This document shows, piece after piece, positions 51,003-59,551 of a stretch of 64,000 bases of DNA (positions within the stretch are counted from its first letter, which is position 1; each line of letters begins with the position of its first letter). Source of the stretch: Thiodiazotropha sp040507035 (lineage in GTDB: Bacteria; Pseudomonadota; Gammaproteobacteria; Chromatiales; Chromatiaceae); the NCBI GenBank assembly GCA_040507035.1, contig JBEVVR010000044.1, positions 62,001-126,000 of the forward strand, given 5' to 3'. Both the position numbers and the translations under genes were made by a program. The notes under the pieces were generated by a model. It saw nothing but the letters and a program-made list of their open reading frames with translations, made no database searches and had not been told where the DNA came from.

Positions 51003-51635
51003 CTAATCCGGACGGAACATGGGTGCCGGATAGGCCTCGGTAAATGCCGGATCATTGGTAAAAGTGCTTGGATATCCCCAATTCCGGCCCTGCTGTTTCT
51101 CCAACCGTTTATCTGGACGAAATCTATAATCCTGCTGTCGATTGGTTTCAAAACTACCGAAGCGTTCGGAAGAGAACTGCTGTTCTGCTTGCTTTGGCTT
51201 CGGCTGCCAGGCCCTGTTGTATGCTTCATTGCGTCGCTTGATACGCTCTTGCTCACGCGGGCTTAAGCTGCGAAAGCGATACCCGTCCTTGTGGGGGGTG
51301 ATGTTGTGTCTATCTTCTACCGGGCGATAGACACCGCGCGGAAGGCCAGGGGGCGTTTCGGCATAATCGATAATTCTCGGTGCACGATTGGACTGCCCAT
51401 TGTCGAACATGTCAGGAACCTGCTTGCTGGTCGACGTCCCTTGCTGCTCCTCGTTGTTCAGTGGCCGCCAGCGATAACGATCTTCGCTTTGAGCTGGTCT
51501 CTGCCGGGTTTGCTCGTGGAACTGATGCTGCACATAGGGCTGCCCTGCCAGGAGTTCACCGAGACCTACCAGACAGGAGATAAAGACCAAGCACAGCGCT
51601 GCATCGATACGCAAACTACCACTCCAAATTTTCAA
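51003..51635 (-). CDS. Secreted protein with YRFRPL repeats (shorter copy)
   Basis: A 210-residue protein related to the product of 49762-50742. A signal peptide (DAALCLVFISCLVGLGELLA) precedes a Gln/Arg/Pro-rich chain with the motif at YRWRPL (54-59), GVYRPV (101-106), YRFRSL (119-124), YRFRPD (170-175) and a final MFRPD at the C-terminus. A charged helix-prone stretch lies between (SPREQERIKRRNEAYNRAW). It is read leftward in the same direction as its relative, with a 260-base non-coding gap between them, consistent with local duplication and divergence. No function can be assigned. Confidence 0.75.
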   Translation of the reverse strand: MKIWSGSLRIDAALCLVFISCLVGLGELLAGQPYVQHQFHEQTRQRPAQSEDRYRWRPLNNEEQQGTSTSKQVPDMFDNGQSNRAPRIIDYAETPPGLPRGVYRPVEDRHNITPHKDGYRFRSLSPREQERIKRRNEAYNRAWQPKPKQAEQQFSSERFGSFETNRQQDYRFRPDKRLEKQQGRNWGYPSTFTNDPAFTEAYPAPMFRPD

Positions 51636-51717
51636 GACGAGTATAGACCACCCGGGCTAGTCGGGCCTTACCCTATGGTATTCGACCACGGAACACTGGG
51701 ATTTAGCCCTAGCAACA

Positions 51718-54700
51718 CTATTTAAGTCTAATACCTCTTCTCGCAACCTTCTTGCGTATCGGAAAAGCGGTCACATTGGAGGCCTGCTTGGGAGCCTGTT
51801 CGGGCTTCACAGCAGTGGATTCAGGTGAACCATTACCCTTTGGCTTGGCAGCGGCCGCTCTCTTTTTCACCACCTTTTTCTTCAGTGATGAAGGACGCCT
51901 TTTCTGCTTCGCACCCTTAGTCGCCGGTTTCTTAGGGTCTGTTGCCGTCTCGCGCTTCGCTTTCCCAGCAGCTTTGGCCTGTTTTGCCTCAACCCTGCCT
52001 GGATTGCGTGATGACGACTTTGCGGTTTGCACCTTGGGCGCGGTTTCCTCATTCGATTTTTCAGTTATTGGATCCGATGCCGCCGTTGAATAGGCTCCCG
52101 GATTCGCCTTCTTTGCCACTGCGGCAGGCTTGGCCTTAGGACTCGGGGCAGCAGCTATGGACAGGTCTTGCTCCTCTGATACCGAAGCAGATCCTGTCGG
52201 CGGCCCGGCCGTTCCACCACCGCTGCCTGTACCGCCACTTGAACCTCGATCCGTGTTGTCAGCCCCAGGATCGACAGCTTGCCGGGATCTCTTGCGAAAA
52301 GGCCCCGTGAGCATCTGCCATAAGAGCAGGAAAACCCCTCTGATCAAATAGAAAACGGTTGTGATAACGGCAAGGACACCCCCCCAGGCCACCGCGAGCA
52401 TAGAGCTGCGCTTTGGTGCGGCCGCGGCGTCTGTCTCGGCACTGACCAGGGCGTTGGCCACGTCGGTCTCAACCCCGCTCTCCGTGGAGTCCTCACTATC
52501 CGCTTGCAGCAGACTGCTACCGGCCGGCGCAGTGGTTTCGGCTACCTCGATAATATCCTTGCTGGCGGCGATACAGCCAAGGGGTATCACGATCAAGGTA
52601 AGCACGGTAGATACCATTACGCCAGAGGCCAGTGATATGGCCATACCTTGGAAAATCGGATCGAAAAAGATCACCGAGGATCCGCACACCAGGGCAAGGG
52701 CGGTGATCATGATGGGACGGGTTCGAGTCTTACAGGCCATGATCACGGAGTCGACCACGGAGCTACCCTGCTGCACCTGATGGATGGAGAAATCGACCAG
52801 CAGAATCGAATTACGTACGATAATACCCGCCAGGGCGATCCAACCGATCATCGATGTCGCGGTGAACTCACCGCCCCAGCCGACCTGAAAAAAGATAAAA
52901 TGGGCCGGAATTATCCCCAACAGGGTCAAAGGTATCGGCGCCATGATCAGTGCCGGTATGCGGAAGTTGCCGAACTCCCAGACCACCAGGATATAGATCA
53001 GTACCAGGGCAACCGCGAAGGCCGCGCCCATATCACGGAAGGTCTCAAAGGTCACCGTCCATTCGCCGGCCCATTCAATACCTGTCTGGGAATCGTTCTC
53101 GGGGGGACCCAACCAATCCGGCGAGATGGCGACACCATCCGGCGCCTTGTACTCACTCTCGGCCAAAATATCCTGCACCTGCAGCATGCCGTAGACCGGG
53201 GCCGCCAGCTTGCCCCCCACCTCTGCGACCACATACTCTACATCGCGCAGATCCTTGTGGTAGATGATCGGGTCCTCGTAGACCTGTTCAAAGCGGCCGA
53301 GTTCACGCAACGGGACGGTAATACCGCTGCTCGACTGGATCGGCAGGTCACCAAGGCGGGTAATCTCCGATCGCTCCGCCAAGGGCACCTGCATAATGAT
53401 GTTGATCGGTTCATGCCCGGCGCGCTGCTTGACATCACCCAAGGTGCCACCCAGGGCCATGCCAAGATTACGATTAATGGTATCGACGGAGATACCCCGC
53501 CGCACCGATTTCTCCGTATCCACATTGAAGCGCCAGTATTGATAGGGATCGCGCATGTAGTTATCCACATCGCGCAGGCTCTCGGTCTGCTCAAAGATGT
53601 CGGTCAGATCCTGGGCCACCCGGCGTCTCACCTCAGGACTCGGTCCATGTACCTCGGCCACCACCGATTGCAGCACGGGGGGCCCTGGAGGCATCTCAAC
53701 CACCGAGATTCTGGCGCCGGTGTCCTTGATCAGCTTGCCCAACACCTCCCGGGTCTGAACAGCGATTTCATGGCTGGTGCGGGCACGCTCCGTCTTATCC
53801 AGCAGTTGTACCTGAACCTCCGCCTGCCAGGGATCTGAGCGCAGGTAGTAGTGGCGAACCATGCCATTGAAATCGAATGGGCGAGCGGTTCCGGCGTAGA
53901 CTTGAACCGCCGTGACCTCGGGCATGACGCGGATCTTCTGCGCCATACGATGGGCCAGGTTGGCGGTCACCGGCAGGGCTGTACCCTCCGGCATATCCAC
54001 CACCACAGAAAATTCCGGTTTGTTGTCCAGGGGGAGCATCTTCACAGCCACCCACTTGAAATAGAAGAAGGAGCAGGTAAGGAGAAAGGTGCCCCACATC
54101 ACCAGCTTGAAGAGCCTTGCCTTGCGGGGAGACTCGATCATCGGCATCAGGATGCGCTTGAACAGGCGCTCCAGCCACTGCGCCTCTTTATGTTCCCGCG
54201 CCCCGGCCACCTCGAGATAGCGCATGCTGGGCCGCAGCCAGTGGGACACGGTGAGGTAGGGGGTAAAGACGAACGCGGCAAACAGGGAGATCAGCATCGC
54301 CACCGAACCCAAGGCGGGGATCGGTTCCATGTAGGGACCCATCATGCCACTGACAAACCCCATCGGCAGCAGCGCCGCAATCACGGTAAAGGTTGCCAGG
54401 ATGGTGGGATTGCCCACCTCTCTCACCGCATCCACGGCGGTGACCACATCGGTGGACTTCTCCTCCAGCCAGCGGCGGTAGATATTCTCCACCACAACGA
54501 TGGCATCATCCACCAGAATTCCGATGGAGAAGATCAGCGCGAAGAGACTGACCCGGTCGATGGTGTAGCCCATGACCCAGGCGCTGAAGATGGTCATCAG
54601 CAACACCACCGGAATCACCAATACCACCACGATCGCCGGTCTGAAGGCGCGGAATGCCGCCAATACCAGGAGAAACACGAATCCGGTGGCAACAAACAAC

Positions 54701-55839
54701 TTGAAGATCAGCTCGGTAACCTTGTCGTCGGCCGTCTTACCGTAGTTGCGGGTGATACTGACCTCCACATTATCGGGGATCAGCGAGCCTTTGATATGTT
54801 CGACCCGGTCCTTGATGGCATTGGCCACGGTAACTCCATTGGAACCCTCTTTCTTGGCTATTGCCAGGGTGACTGCGGGCACACCGTCCGCCTTTATCTC
54901 AAGAGCACTGGCCGCGCCGGTGTAGAAACCCACCAACTGTTTGGCGTCTTCCGGCCCCTGCTTCACCCTTGCGATGTCATGCACATAGACATCGACCCCG
55001 TTGTGAGAGCCCACCACCAGGCGATTGATATCCTCGGTGGTCTTAAGGAAGGCACCGGTGACCACATTGGAGTAGGTGCTCCCCGCCTCCACGCCACCCG
55101 CCTGCTGTTCGGCATTGGATTTGCGAATGGTATCCGCCACATGGTCAAGACTTATGCCGTAGCCCGCCAGCCTTTCCGGGAATACCTCGATGGTTACCTG
55201 CTCCCGTCTTCCACCGACGACGAAGCCGTTGCCCGTGTCGGGCAGCTCCTTAAGGGCCTGCAGCACATCGTGACCCAGCATGCGCAGCTGACCGTCGTCC
55301 ACGTCGGGTGCGCCATTCCGATCCAGGTCTTTCGACCACAGGGTCAGGGTCACCACCGGTACGTCATCTATACCCTTGGCCTTGACCAGCGGTGGCATCA
55401 CCCCGGGGGGGATCAGGTCCATATTGGAATCGATTTTGTCGTTGACCTTGACCAGGGAGGGCCCCATCTCCTCACCCACCTCGAACTCGATGGTGACCAC
55501 CCCACCACCCCGTTGCGAGGCGGAATAGACATGTTTCACATCGGGGATCTCCGACATGATGCGCTCCAGGGGTTCGATGGCCAATGCGGCCACCTGGTCC
55601 GCCGCGGCACCCGGATATTGCACGAAGATATCGACCATCGGCACCGAGATCTGGGGATCCTCCTGACGCGGCGTGATGATCAGACCCAAAAGACCCATCA
55701 ACATCATGGCGAGGAAGAAGAGCGGCGAGAGCGGAGACTGGATAAAGAATCGTGCTGTCCTCCCCGCGATACCCAAATGTGCCTCGTAATGGGGATCGGT
55801 GGAGTGGAGCTGATCGAGTTTCTCGTCGTTCTGGCTCAT
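51718..55839 (-). CDS. RND efflux transporter permease with Lys/Ala-rich C-terminal extension
   Basis: A 1373-residue inner-membrane RND pump. The first 1095 residues are a complete HAE/AcrB-type permease with two sets of membrane helices and porter loops (SPLFFLAMMLMGLLGLIITP; RVSLFALIFSIGILVDDAIV, holding the proton-relay Asp pair; the second-half IGWIALAGIIVRNSILLVDF). From residue 1096 an extra segment follows. It comprises an acidic linker, one additional membrane helix (about 1150-1175), a Gly/Ser-rich stretch and about 170 residues rich in Lys, Ala and Pro (PKKPATKGAKQKRRPSSLKK). Such a tail is not part of normal RND permeases. The periplasmic adaptor gene lies upstream, so the two form an export pair; no outer-membrane channel gene is adjacent. 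Confidence 0.93.
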   Translation of the reverse strand: MSQNDEKLDQLHSTDPHYEAHLGIAGRTARFFIQSPLSPLFFLAMMLMGLLGLIITPRQEDPQISVPMVDIFVQYPGAAADQVAALAIEPLERIMSEIPDVKHVYSASQRGGGVVTIEFEVGEEMGPSLVKVNDKIDSNMDLIPPGVMPPLVKAKGIDDVPVVTLTLWSKDLDRNGAPDVDDGQLRMLGHDVLQALKELPDTGNGFVVGGRREQVTIEVFPERLAGYGISLDHVADTIRKSNAEQQAGGVEAGSTYSNVVTGAFLKTTEDINRLVVGSHNGVDVYVHDIARVKQGPEDAKQLVGFYTGAASALEIKADGVPAVTLAIAKKEGSNGVTVANAIKDRVEHIKGSLIPDNVEVSITRNYGKTADDKVTELIFKLFVATGFVFLLVLAAFRAFRPAIVVVLVIPVVLLMTIFSAWVMGYTIDRVSLFALIFSIGILVDDAIVVVENIYRRWLEEKSTDVVTAVDAVREVGNPTILATFTVIAALLPMGFVSGMMGPYMEPIPALGSVAMLISLFAAFVFTPYLTVSHWLRPSMRYLEVAGAREHKEAQWLERLFKRILMPMIESPRKARLFKLVMWGTFLLTCSFFYFKWVAVKMLPLDNKPEFSVVVDMPEGTALPVTANLAHRMAQKIRVMPEVTAVQVYAGTARPFDFNGMVRHYYLRSDPWQAEVQVQLLDKTERARTSHEIAVQTREVLGKLIKDTGARISVVEMPPGPPVLQSVVAEVHGPSPEVRRRVAQDLTDIFEQTESLRDVDNYMRDPYQYWRFNVDTEKSVRRGISVDTINRNLGMALGGTLGDVKQRAGHEPINIIMQVPLAERSEITRLGDLPIQSSSGITVPLRELGRFEQVYEDPIIYHKDLRDVEYVVAEVGGKLAAPVYGMLQVQDILAESEYKAPDGVAISPDWLGPPENDSQTGIEWAGEWTVTFETFRDMGAAFAVALVLIYILVVWEFGNFRIPALIMAPIPLTLLGIIPAHFIFFQVGWGGEFTATSMIGWIALAGIIVRNSILLVDFSIHQVQQGSSVVDSVIMACKTRTRPIMITALALVCGSSVIFFDPIFQGMAISLASGVMVSTVLTLIVIPLGCIAASKDIIEVAETTAPAGSSLLQADSEDSTESGVETDVANALVSAETDAAAAPKRSSMLAVAWGGVLAVITTVFYLIRGVFLLLWQMLTGPFRKRSRQAVDPGADNTDRGSSGGTGSGGGTAGPPTGSASVSEEQDLSIAAAPSPKAKPAAVAKKANPGAYSTAASDPITEKSNEETAPKVQTAKSSSRNPGRVEAKQAKAAGKAKRETATDPKKPATKGAKQKRRPSSLKKKVVKKRAAAAKPKGNGSPESTAVKPEQAPKQASNVTAFPIRKKVARRGIRLK

Positions 55840-55964
55840 AGTTAGTCTCGATGCATTGATATCAGGCAGACTCTGTCACAGACCCTGGCCTTTTTTACTT
55901 AATTGTAGAGAGTGCTTTTTTTCTTCCGTGAAAAAAACTTGGGATTAGCTGTCAACCAACCCAA

Positions 55965-57122
55965 CTAACGACCTTGCGAGGATGTCCAGCCGGCGCTGAT
56001 ACCCAGTGGGGGATTGCGCAATACCCGTTCTCCCGCCTGCAGCCCGGACAATACGCTGACGTAATCGCCTCCCGGAAGCTTTTCCCCGACACGTATCAGT
56101 CTGAGCATCGGTTCGCCATCCTCTCCTACGACATAGACACCTGGCAGGCTACCGTTGTAACGAATCGCACTATTGGGAATCACCGGATTGGAACGGGTGG
56201 GTGCATTGTAGTCAGGCACCAGTACCTTGGCATACATACCCGGAGCGGATACCCCTTGAGGCAGATCGAACTTAATGGTTACCGTGTGCCTTTGGGCATC
56301 GGCCATGGGGAAGATCTGGGCGACACGAACCGGCACTTCCCGATCTCCCACATCGAGTTCAGCCTGTAGCATCATGCCTTCGTTGAGTCCTGGGCGCAGG
56401 CGGCCGGGGACATCCACCACAATCTGCAGATACTCCACATCGGCATACTTCAACAAGGGTTGACCCGGTTGCACCGTATCCCCGACCTCGACGAATTTCT
56501 TCATGATCACACCGTCAAAGGGAGCAAGACTCTTGGCGTCGCGTAACTTGGCATCTATGGCACGAATCTCGGCCTGAACCCGATAGATGGTATTTCTCGC
56601 CTGTTGGATATTGGTTTGGGAAGAGAAGATATCGGCCCTGCGTTCGGCACCCTGATCCCGCTCACCGAACGCATCCTCCATCGGCCGTGTGAACATCTGA
56701 TCGAAAAGATTCGGCATGCCCATGCCGCCCATCGACGATCTCGACTTAGGTGACCACAATTCACGGCTGTACTGCACGCCGGCATTTCGCAGCTGGGCAT
56801 CGGCATTCGCCAGTTGCGCCATCGCTGCCTCCCGCTTCGCCATCAACTCGCTGTCATCCAACTCGACCAGGCGATCCGCCTCCTTGAATGTATCGCCTTC
56901 GATACCGGCCAGGTAATTGACACGACCGGGTAGTTGCGCTGAGAGGGTAACCTCTTTATAGGGCACCACGGTACCGCCGAGAGAGACGTGGGTGACGCCC
57001 TGGGTCTGCTGCACCACGTAGTGGTCGCCGCCGGTGATGCCGGGCTGTGCCTGCAGACCGCTCCCCAGCATCGAGAGCACACAAGCGGCAACTAGAATCT
57101 TCGCCTTCAATTTAAAACCCAT
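55965..57122 (-). CDS. RND efflux periplasmic adaptor (membrane fusion protein)
   Basis: A 385-residue adaptor linking the RND permease to an outer-membrane channel. After a signal peptide (LKAKILVAACVLSMLGSGLQA) come the barrel and lipoyl parts (VVPYKEVTLSAQLPGRVNYL; LDDSELMAKREAAMAQLANA), a coiled-coil hairpin (NIQQARNTIYRVQAEIRAID) and the returning lipoyl half (LAPFDGVIMKKFVEVGDTVQ). A beta-barrel and membrane-proximal domain complete it. A Met/Gly-rich insertion (SSMGGMGMPNLFDQMFTRPM) sits in the hairpin, which is unusual. The permease gene follows after 125 bases; the substrate cannot be inferred. Confidence 0.93.
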   Translation of the reverse strand: MGFKLKAKILVAACVLSMLGSGLQAQPGITGGDHYVVQQTQGVTHVSLGGTVVPYKEVTLSAQLPGRVNYLAGIEGDTFKEADRLVELDDSELMAKREAAMAQLANADAQLRNAGVQYSRELWSPKSRSSMGGMGMPNLFDQMFTRPMEDAFGERDQGAERRADIFSSQTNIQQARNTIYRVQAEIRAIDAKLRDAKSLAPFDGVIMKKFVEVGDTVQPGQPLLKYADVEYLQIVVDVPGRLRPGLNEGMMLQAELDVGDREVPVRVAQIFPMADAQRHTVTIKFDLPQGVSAPGMYAKVLVPDYNAPTRSNPVIPNSAIRYNGSLPGVYVVGEDGEPMLRLIRVGEKLPGGDYVSVLSGLQAGERVLRNPPLGISAGWTSSQGR

Positions 57123-57181
57123 ATCTCACGACTACCTAGTGTTGTTTCACGCCTAAGGGGAATCTTGCAATGACATGCCTG

Positions 57182-57577
57182 TCAGACACGTCCCATGACA
57201 GTAAAGCTCTTGATGAAGGGGCCCGCCATGCGCGGATCTTTGATCATCGACGAGTAATCTCCAGTCTCGAATTTCATCTTGCGGGAGGTGAAGGCCATAC
57301 CGAGCCCCATCATGCCGGGGGGCTTGGCTATCCATTTGTTCCACTGATCTTCGCTAGCACGGATATCCCAGTTCAAGGATTGACCAGTATAGGCCTCGCC
57401 ACTGGTCGCCTTGCCATTTTCTACCACGAGCACCCCTTTTGGGGCCTCGTCGCCGTCAAATCCATAGCCGATCACGCTGTTGAAACCGATCTGCGACAAC
57501 GCATCAGCCAACTCAGGCTCCGCGTTCCAGTGAGTTGCAAATTCACCCATCCATGCCTCGGAAAACAGTTCTGCCAT
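57182..57577 (-). CDS. SCP2 sterol-binding-domain-like protein
   Basis: A 131-residue soluble protein starting at the ATG at 57577 (GGAGGGGAGAAAG upstream; a GTG five codons earlier is the alternative). The pattern fits the SCP2 lipid-carrier fold: helix SEAWMGEFATHWNAEPELAD, strands NSVIGYGFDGDEAPKGVLVVENG and GQSLNWDIRASEDQWNKWI, and the closing RKMKFETGDYSSMIK. Small stand-alone SCP2 proteins bind hydrophobic ligands, but the substrate is rarely known. It is upstream of the efflux adaptor on the same strand with a 59-base gap, so it may share its transcript. Confidence 0.7.
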   Translation of the reverse strand: MAELFSEAWMGEFATHWNAEPELADALSQIGFNSVIGYGFDGDEAPKGVLVVENGKATSGEAYTGQSLNWDIRASEDQWNKWIAKPPGMMGLGMAFTSRKMKFETGDYSSMIKDPRMAGPFIKSFTVMGRV

Positions 57578-57592
57578 CTTTCTCCCCTCCAC

Positions 57593-58011
57593 AAATTCTT
57601 TACATTTTTTTTAATCTGCAGGTGCAGTCGAAAACTACTTGGAATTTGCCAGTATCTACGAAGGCGGGTGCCATTGCAACCGACAAATTTCATCAGAAAT
57701 CATTATAAATCATTTATTTAAGAATATCAGCAAATTATAATATTATTTTTACTTTCAGTAACATAAGTAACTTTAAAAGTCCCCTTTTCGAACCAAATAT
57801 CAGATAAAAATTAAGGTTATTTTTATCCCCGATAACGACAATCTCAAAATCGACGCCCCCTACCCTGGAAACTGTCAACAAGTTAAAAAAAACTATGTAC
57901 ACCAACCAGGTAGGCATTAAGATAACCTTGAACGTCTGAAATCGACGATTCAGCGCAGAATCACCAAGCAAAATAACCCGCAAACCGGAACAATCGAGGA
58001 GTGAGAGAGCC
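57593..58011. other. Strongly AT-rich gap between divergent genes
   Basis: Nothing coding is supported in these 419 bases; a 120-codon minus-strand frame (57735-58097) overlaps the start of the GTPase gene and reads as low-complexity, so it is rejected. The region is far more AT-rich than its surroundings, with runs such as TATAATATTATTTTTA near 57737. It probably holds both divergent promoters. No repeat or stable hairpin was noticed. Confidence 0.45.
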
Positions 58012-59517
58012 ATGCATCCAGCCGGACAGGTCATAGAGGCACGCCTGCAACACCTAGAAACCCACCTGGAGCAGGAAAACCCAATCCTCCTCAGCACCGT
58101 GCAGAGCTTTCGCCAGCTCGATCAGGTCGCCTTCAGACTCGGACTGCTGGAGGGCGACAACTCCTTTGCCATGCAGATACCCTGGTGGCCATTGATCTCG
58201 GTCCTTGGCACCTTCTCCGCGGGCAAATCGACATTCATCAACCACTATATCGGCACCCCCCTGCAGCGCTCGGGCAACCAGGCGGTTGACGACAGATTCA
58301 CCGTCATCTGTTACAGCAAAGAGGCCACCGCCCATGCCCTTCCCGGGGTGGCTCTCGACTCAGATCCCCGTTTTCCCTTCTATCAGATGTCGGACGAAAT
58401 CGAAAAGGTGGCGAAAGGCGAAGGCGACCGCATCGACGCCTATCTTCAACTCAAGACCTCACCCAGTGAAAAGCTGCGGGGCAAGATCCTCATCGACTCC
58501 CCGGGATTCGATGCCGACGCCCAACGCACCTCCACCCTGCGCATTACCGATCACATTATTGATCTCTCCGACCTGGTACTGGTCTTTTTCGATGCCCGTC
58601 ACCCGGAACCCGGAGCGATGCAGGATACCCTGAGTCATCTCATCGAACGCACCATCCACCGCAATGATACGGGCAAGTTCCTCTACATCCTGAACCAGAT
58701 CGACACCACGGCGAGAGAGAACAATCCCGAGGATGTCATCGCAGCCTGGCAACGCGCCCTGGGCGAACGGGGCCTCACCGCCGGCCGCTTCTATGCTGTC
58801 TATAATCCCGATGCGGCGGTGCCGATCGAGGACGAGGCCCTGCGTAATCGCTATGAAACGAAGCGCGACATAGACCTCAAGGAGATTCACAGCCGCATGG
58901 AAGAGGTCGAAATCGAACGCGCCTACCGCATTGTCGGCGCCCTGGAGAAGACTGCCCGGGATATCGAAGAGCGTAGCGTACCCCTGGTTACCGCCACCCT
59001 CGAACGCTGGAAGAAACGGGTCTTGGTGGGCGATGCCCTGGTCATGGGCGGCCTGCTCCTGGCGATGCTGATCTTCTCGATCAACGCCGGTTACTGGCAG
59101 GGCTTTACCTTTGCCCCGCCGTGGCTGGAAAACGGTTTCAACTCCCCGTTGCCCTGGGCGGTTCTGGCCCTGGTAGTGATTCTCTTGGCAGCCATCCACT
59201 TCGGGGTAAGAAAGCTTGCAGCCAGCAGCCTGTTGAAAGGTCTGCGCAAACAAGTCGCCAGCTCAGGCATCAAGGGCAATGCGGTCAACGCCTTTCTGCG
59301 CAGCACCAAACCATGGCGCTCCATCTTGCGCAAGAATCCCGCGGGATGGGGAGGCAAGTCGAGGCGGCAGTTGCGCGAGGTACTGCAGGCAACCGACACC
59401 TATATACAAACCCTCAATGATCAGTTCACCAATCCATCGGGTAGCGAAAAACTGCTTGCCGCCGAACAGCCGGCGCCCACTGAGCCGGTATCCCAGATTG
59501 CCGAAGAGAGTGTTTGA
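58012..59517 (+). CDS. Dynamin-like membrane GTPase
   Basis: A 501-residue GTPase of the dynamin superfamily. The G1 loop GTFSAGKST is at residues 66-74, G2 is probably the Thr in DDRFTVI (near 97), G3 is DSPG (162-165), and G4 reads NQID (228-231) where most small GTPases have NKxD. Two hydrophobic helices at about 338-357 and 381-398 form a membrane hairpin, followed by a basic, helical tail. This layout resembles bacterial dynamin-like proteins involved in membrane remodelling or surveillance. It stands alone, without the paired second dynamin seen in some operons. Confidence 0.85.
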   Translation: MHPAGQVIEARLQHLETHLEQENPILLSTVQSFRQLDQVAFRLGLLEGDNSFAMQIPWWPLISVLGTFSAGKSTFINHYIGTPLQRSGNQAVDDRFTVICYSKEATAHALPGVALDSDPRFPFYQMSDEIEKVAKGEGDRIDAYLQLKTSPSEKLRGKILIDSPGFDADAQRTSTLRITDHIIDLSDLVLVFFDARHPEPGAMQDTLSHLIERTIHRNDTGKFLYILNQIDTTARENNPEDVIAAWQRALGERGLTAGRFYAVYNPDAAVPIEDEALRNRYETKRDIDLKEIHSRMEEVEIERAYRIVGALEKTARDIEERSVPLVTATLERWKKRVLVGDALVMGGLLLAMLIFSINAGYWQGFTFAPPWLENGFNSPLPWAVLALVVILLAAIHFGVRKLAASSLLKGLRKQVASSGIKGNAVNAFLRSTKPWRSILRKNPAGWGGKSRRQLREVLQATDTYIQTLNDQFTNPSGSEKLLAAEQPAPTEPVSQIAEESV

Positions 59518-59551
59518 CTGGCGCTGCAGAAAAGTCCCGAAATTACCTGGA

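Noticed and set aside
50858..51256. A 132-codon frame overlapping the shorter YRFRP gene
   Set aside because: It overlaps the signal-peptide gene in another frame on the same strand and lacks a signal or domain; the YRFRP frame has the motif repeats and a signal peptide.
53851..55845. A 664-codon open frame opposite the RND permease gene
   Set aside because: It lies entirely antisense to a clear RND permease and reads as His/Gly/Asp-rich without any domain; long antisense frames of this kind arise from codon bias in GC-rich genes.
57735..58097. A 120-codon minus-strand frame in the AT-rich gap
   Set aside because: Overlaps the start of the dynamin-like GTPase gene, and its C-terminal half is translated AT-rich spacer; no family features.
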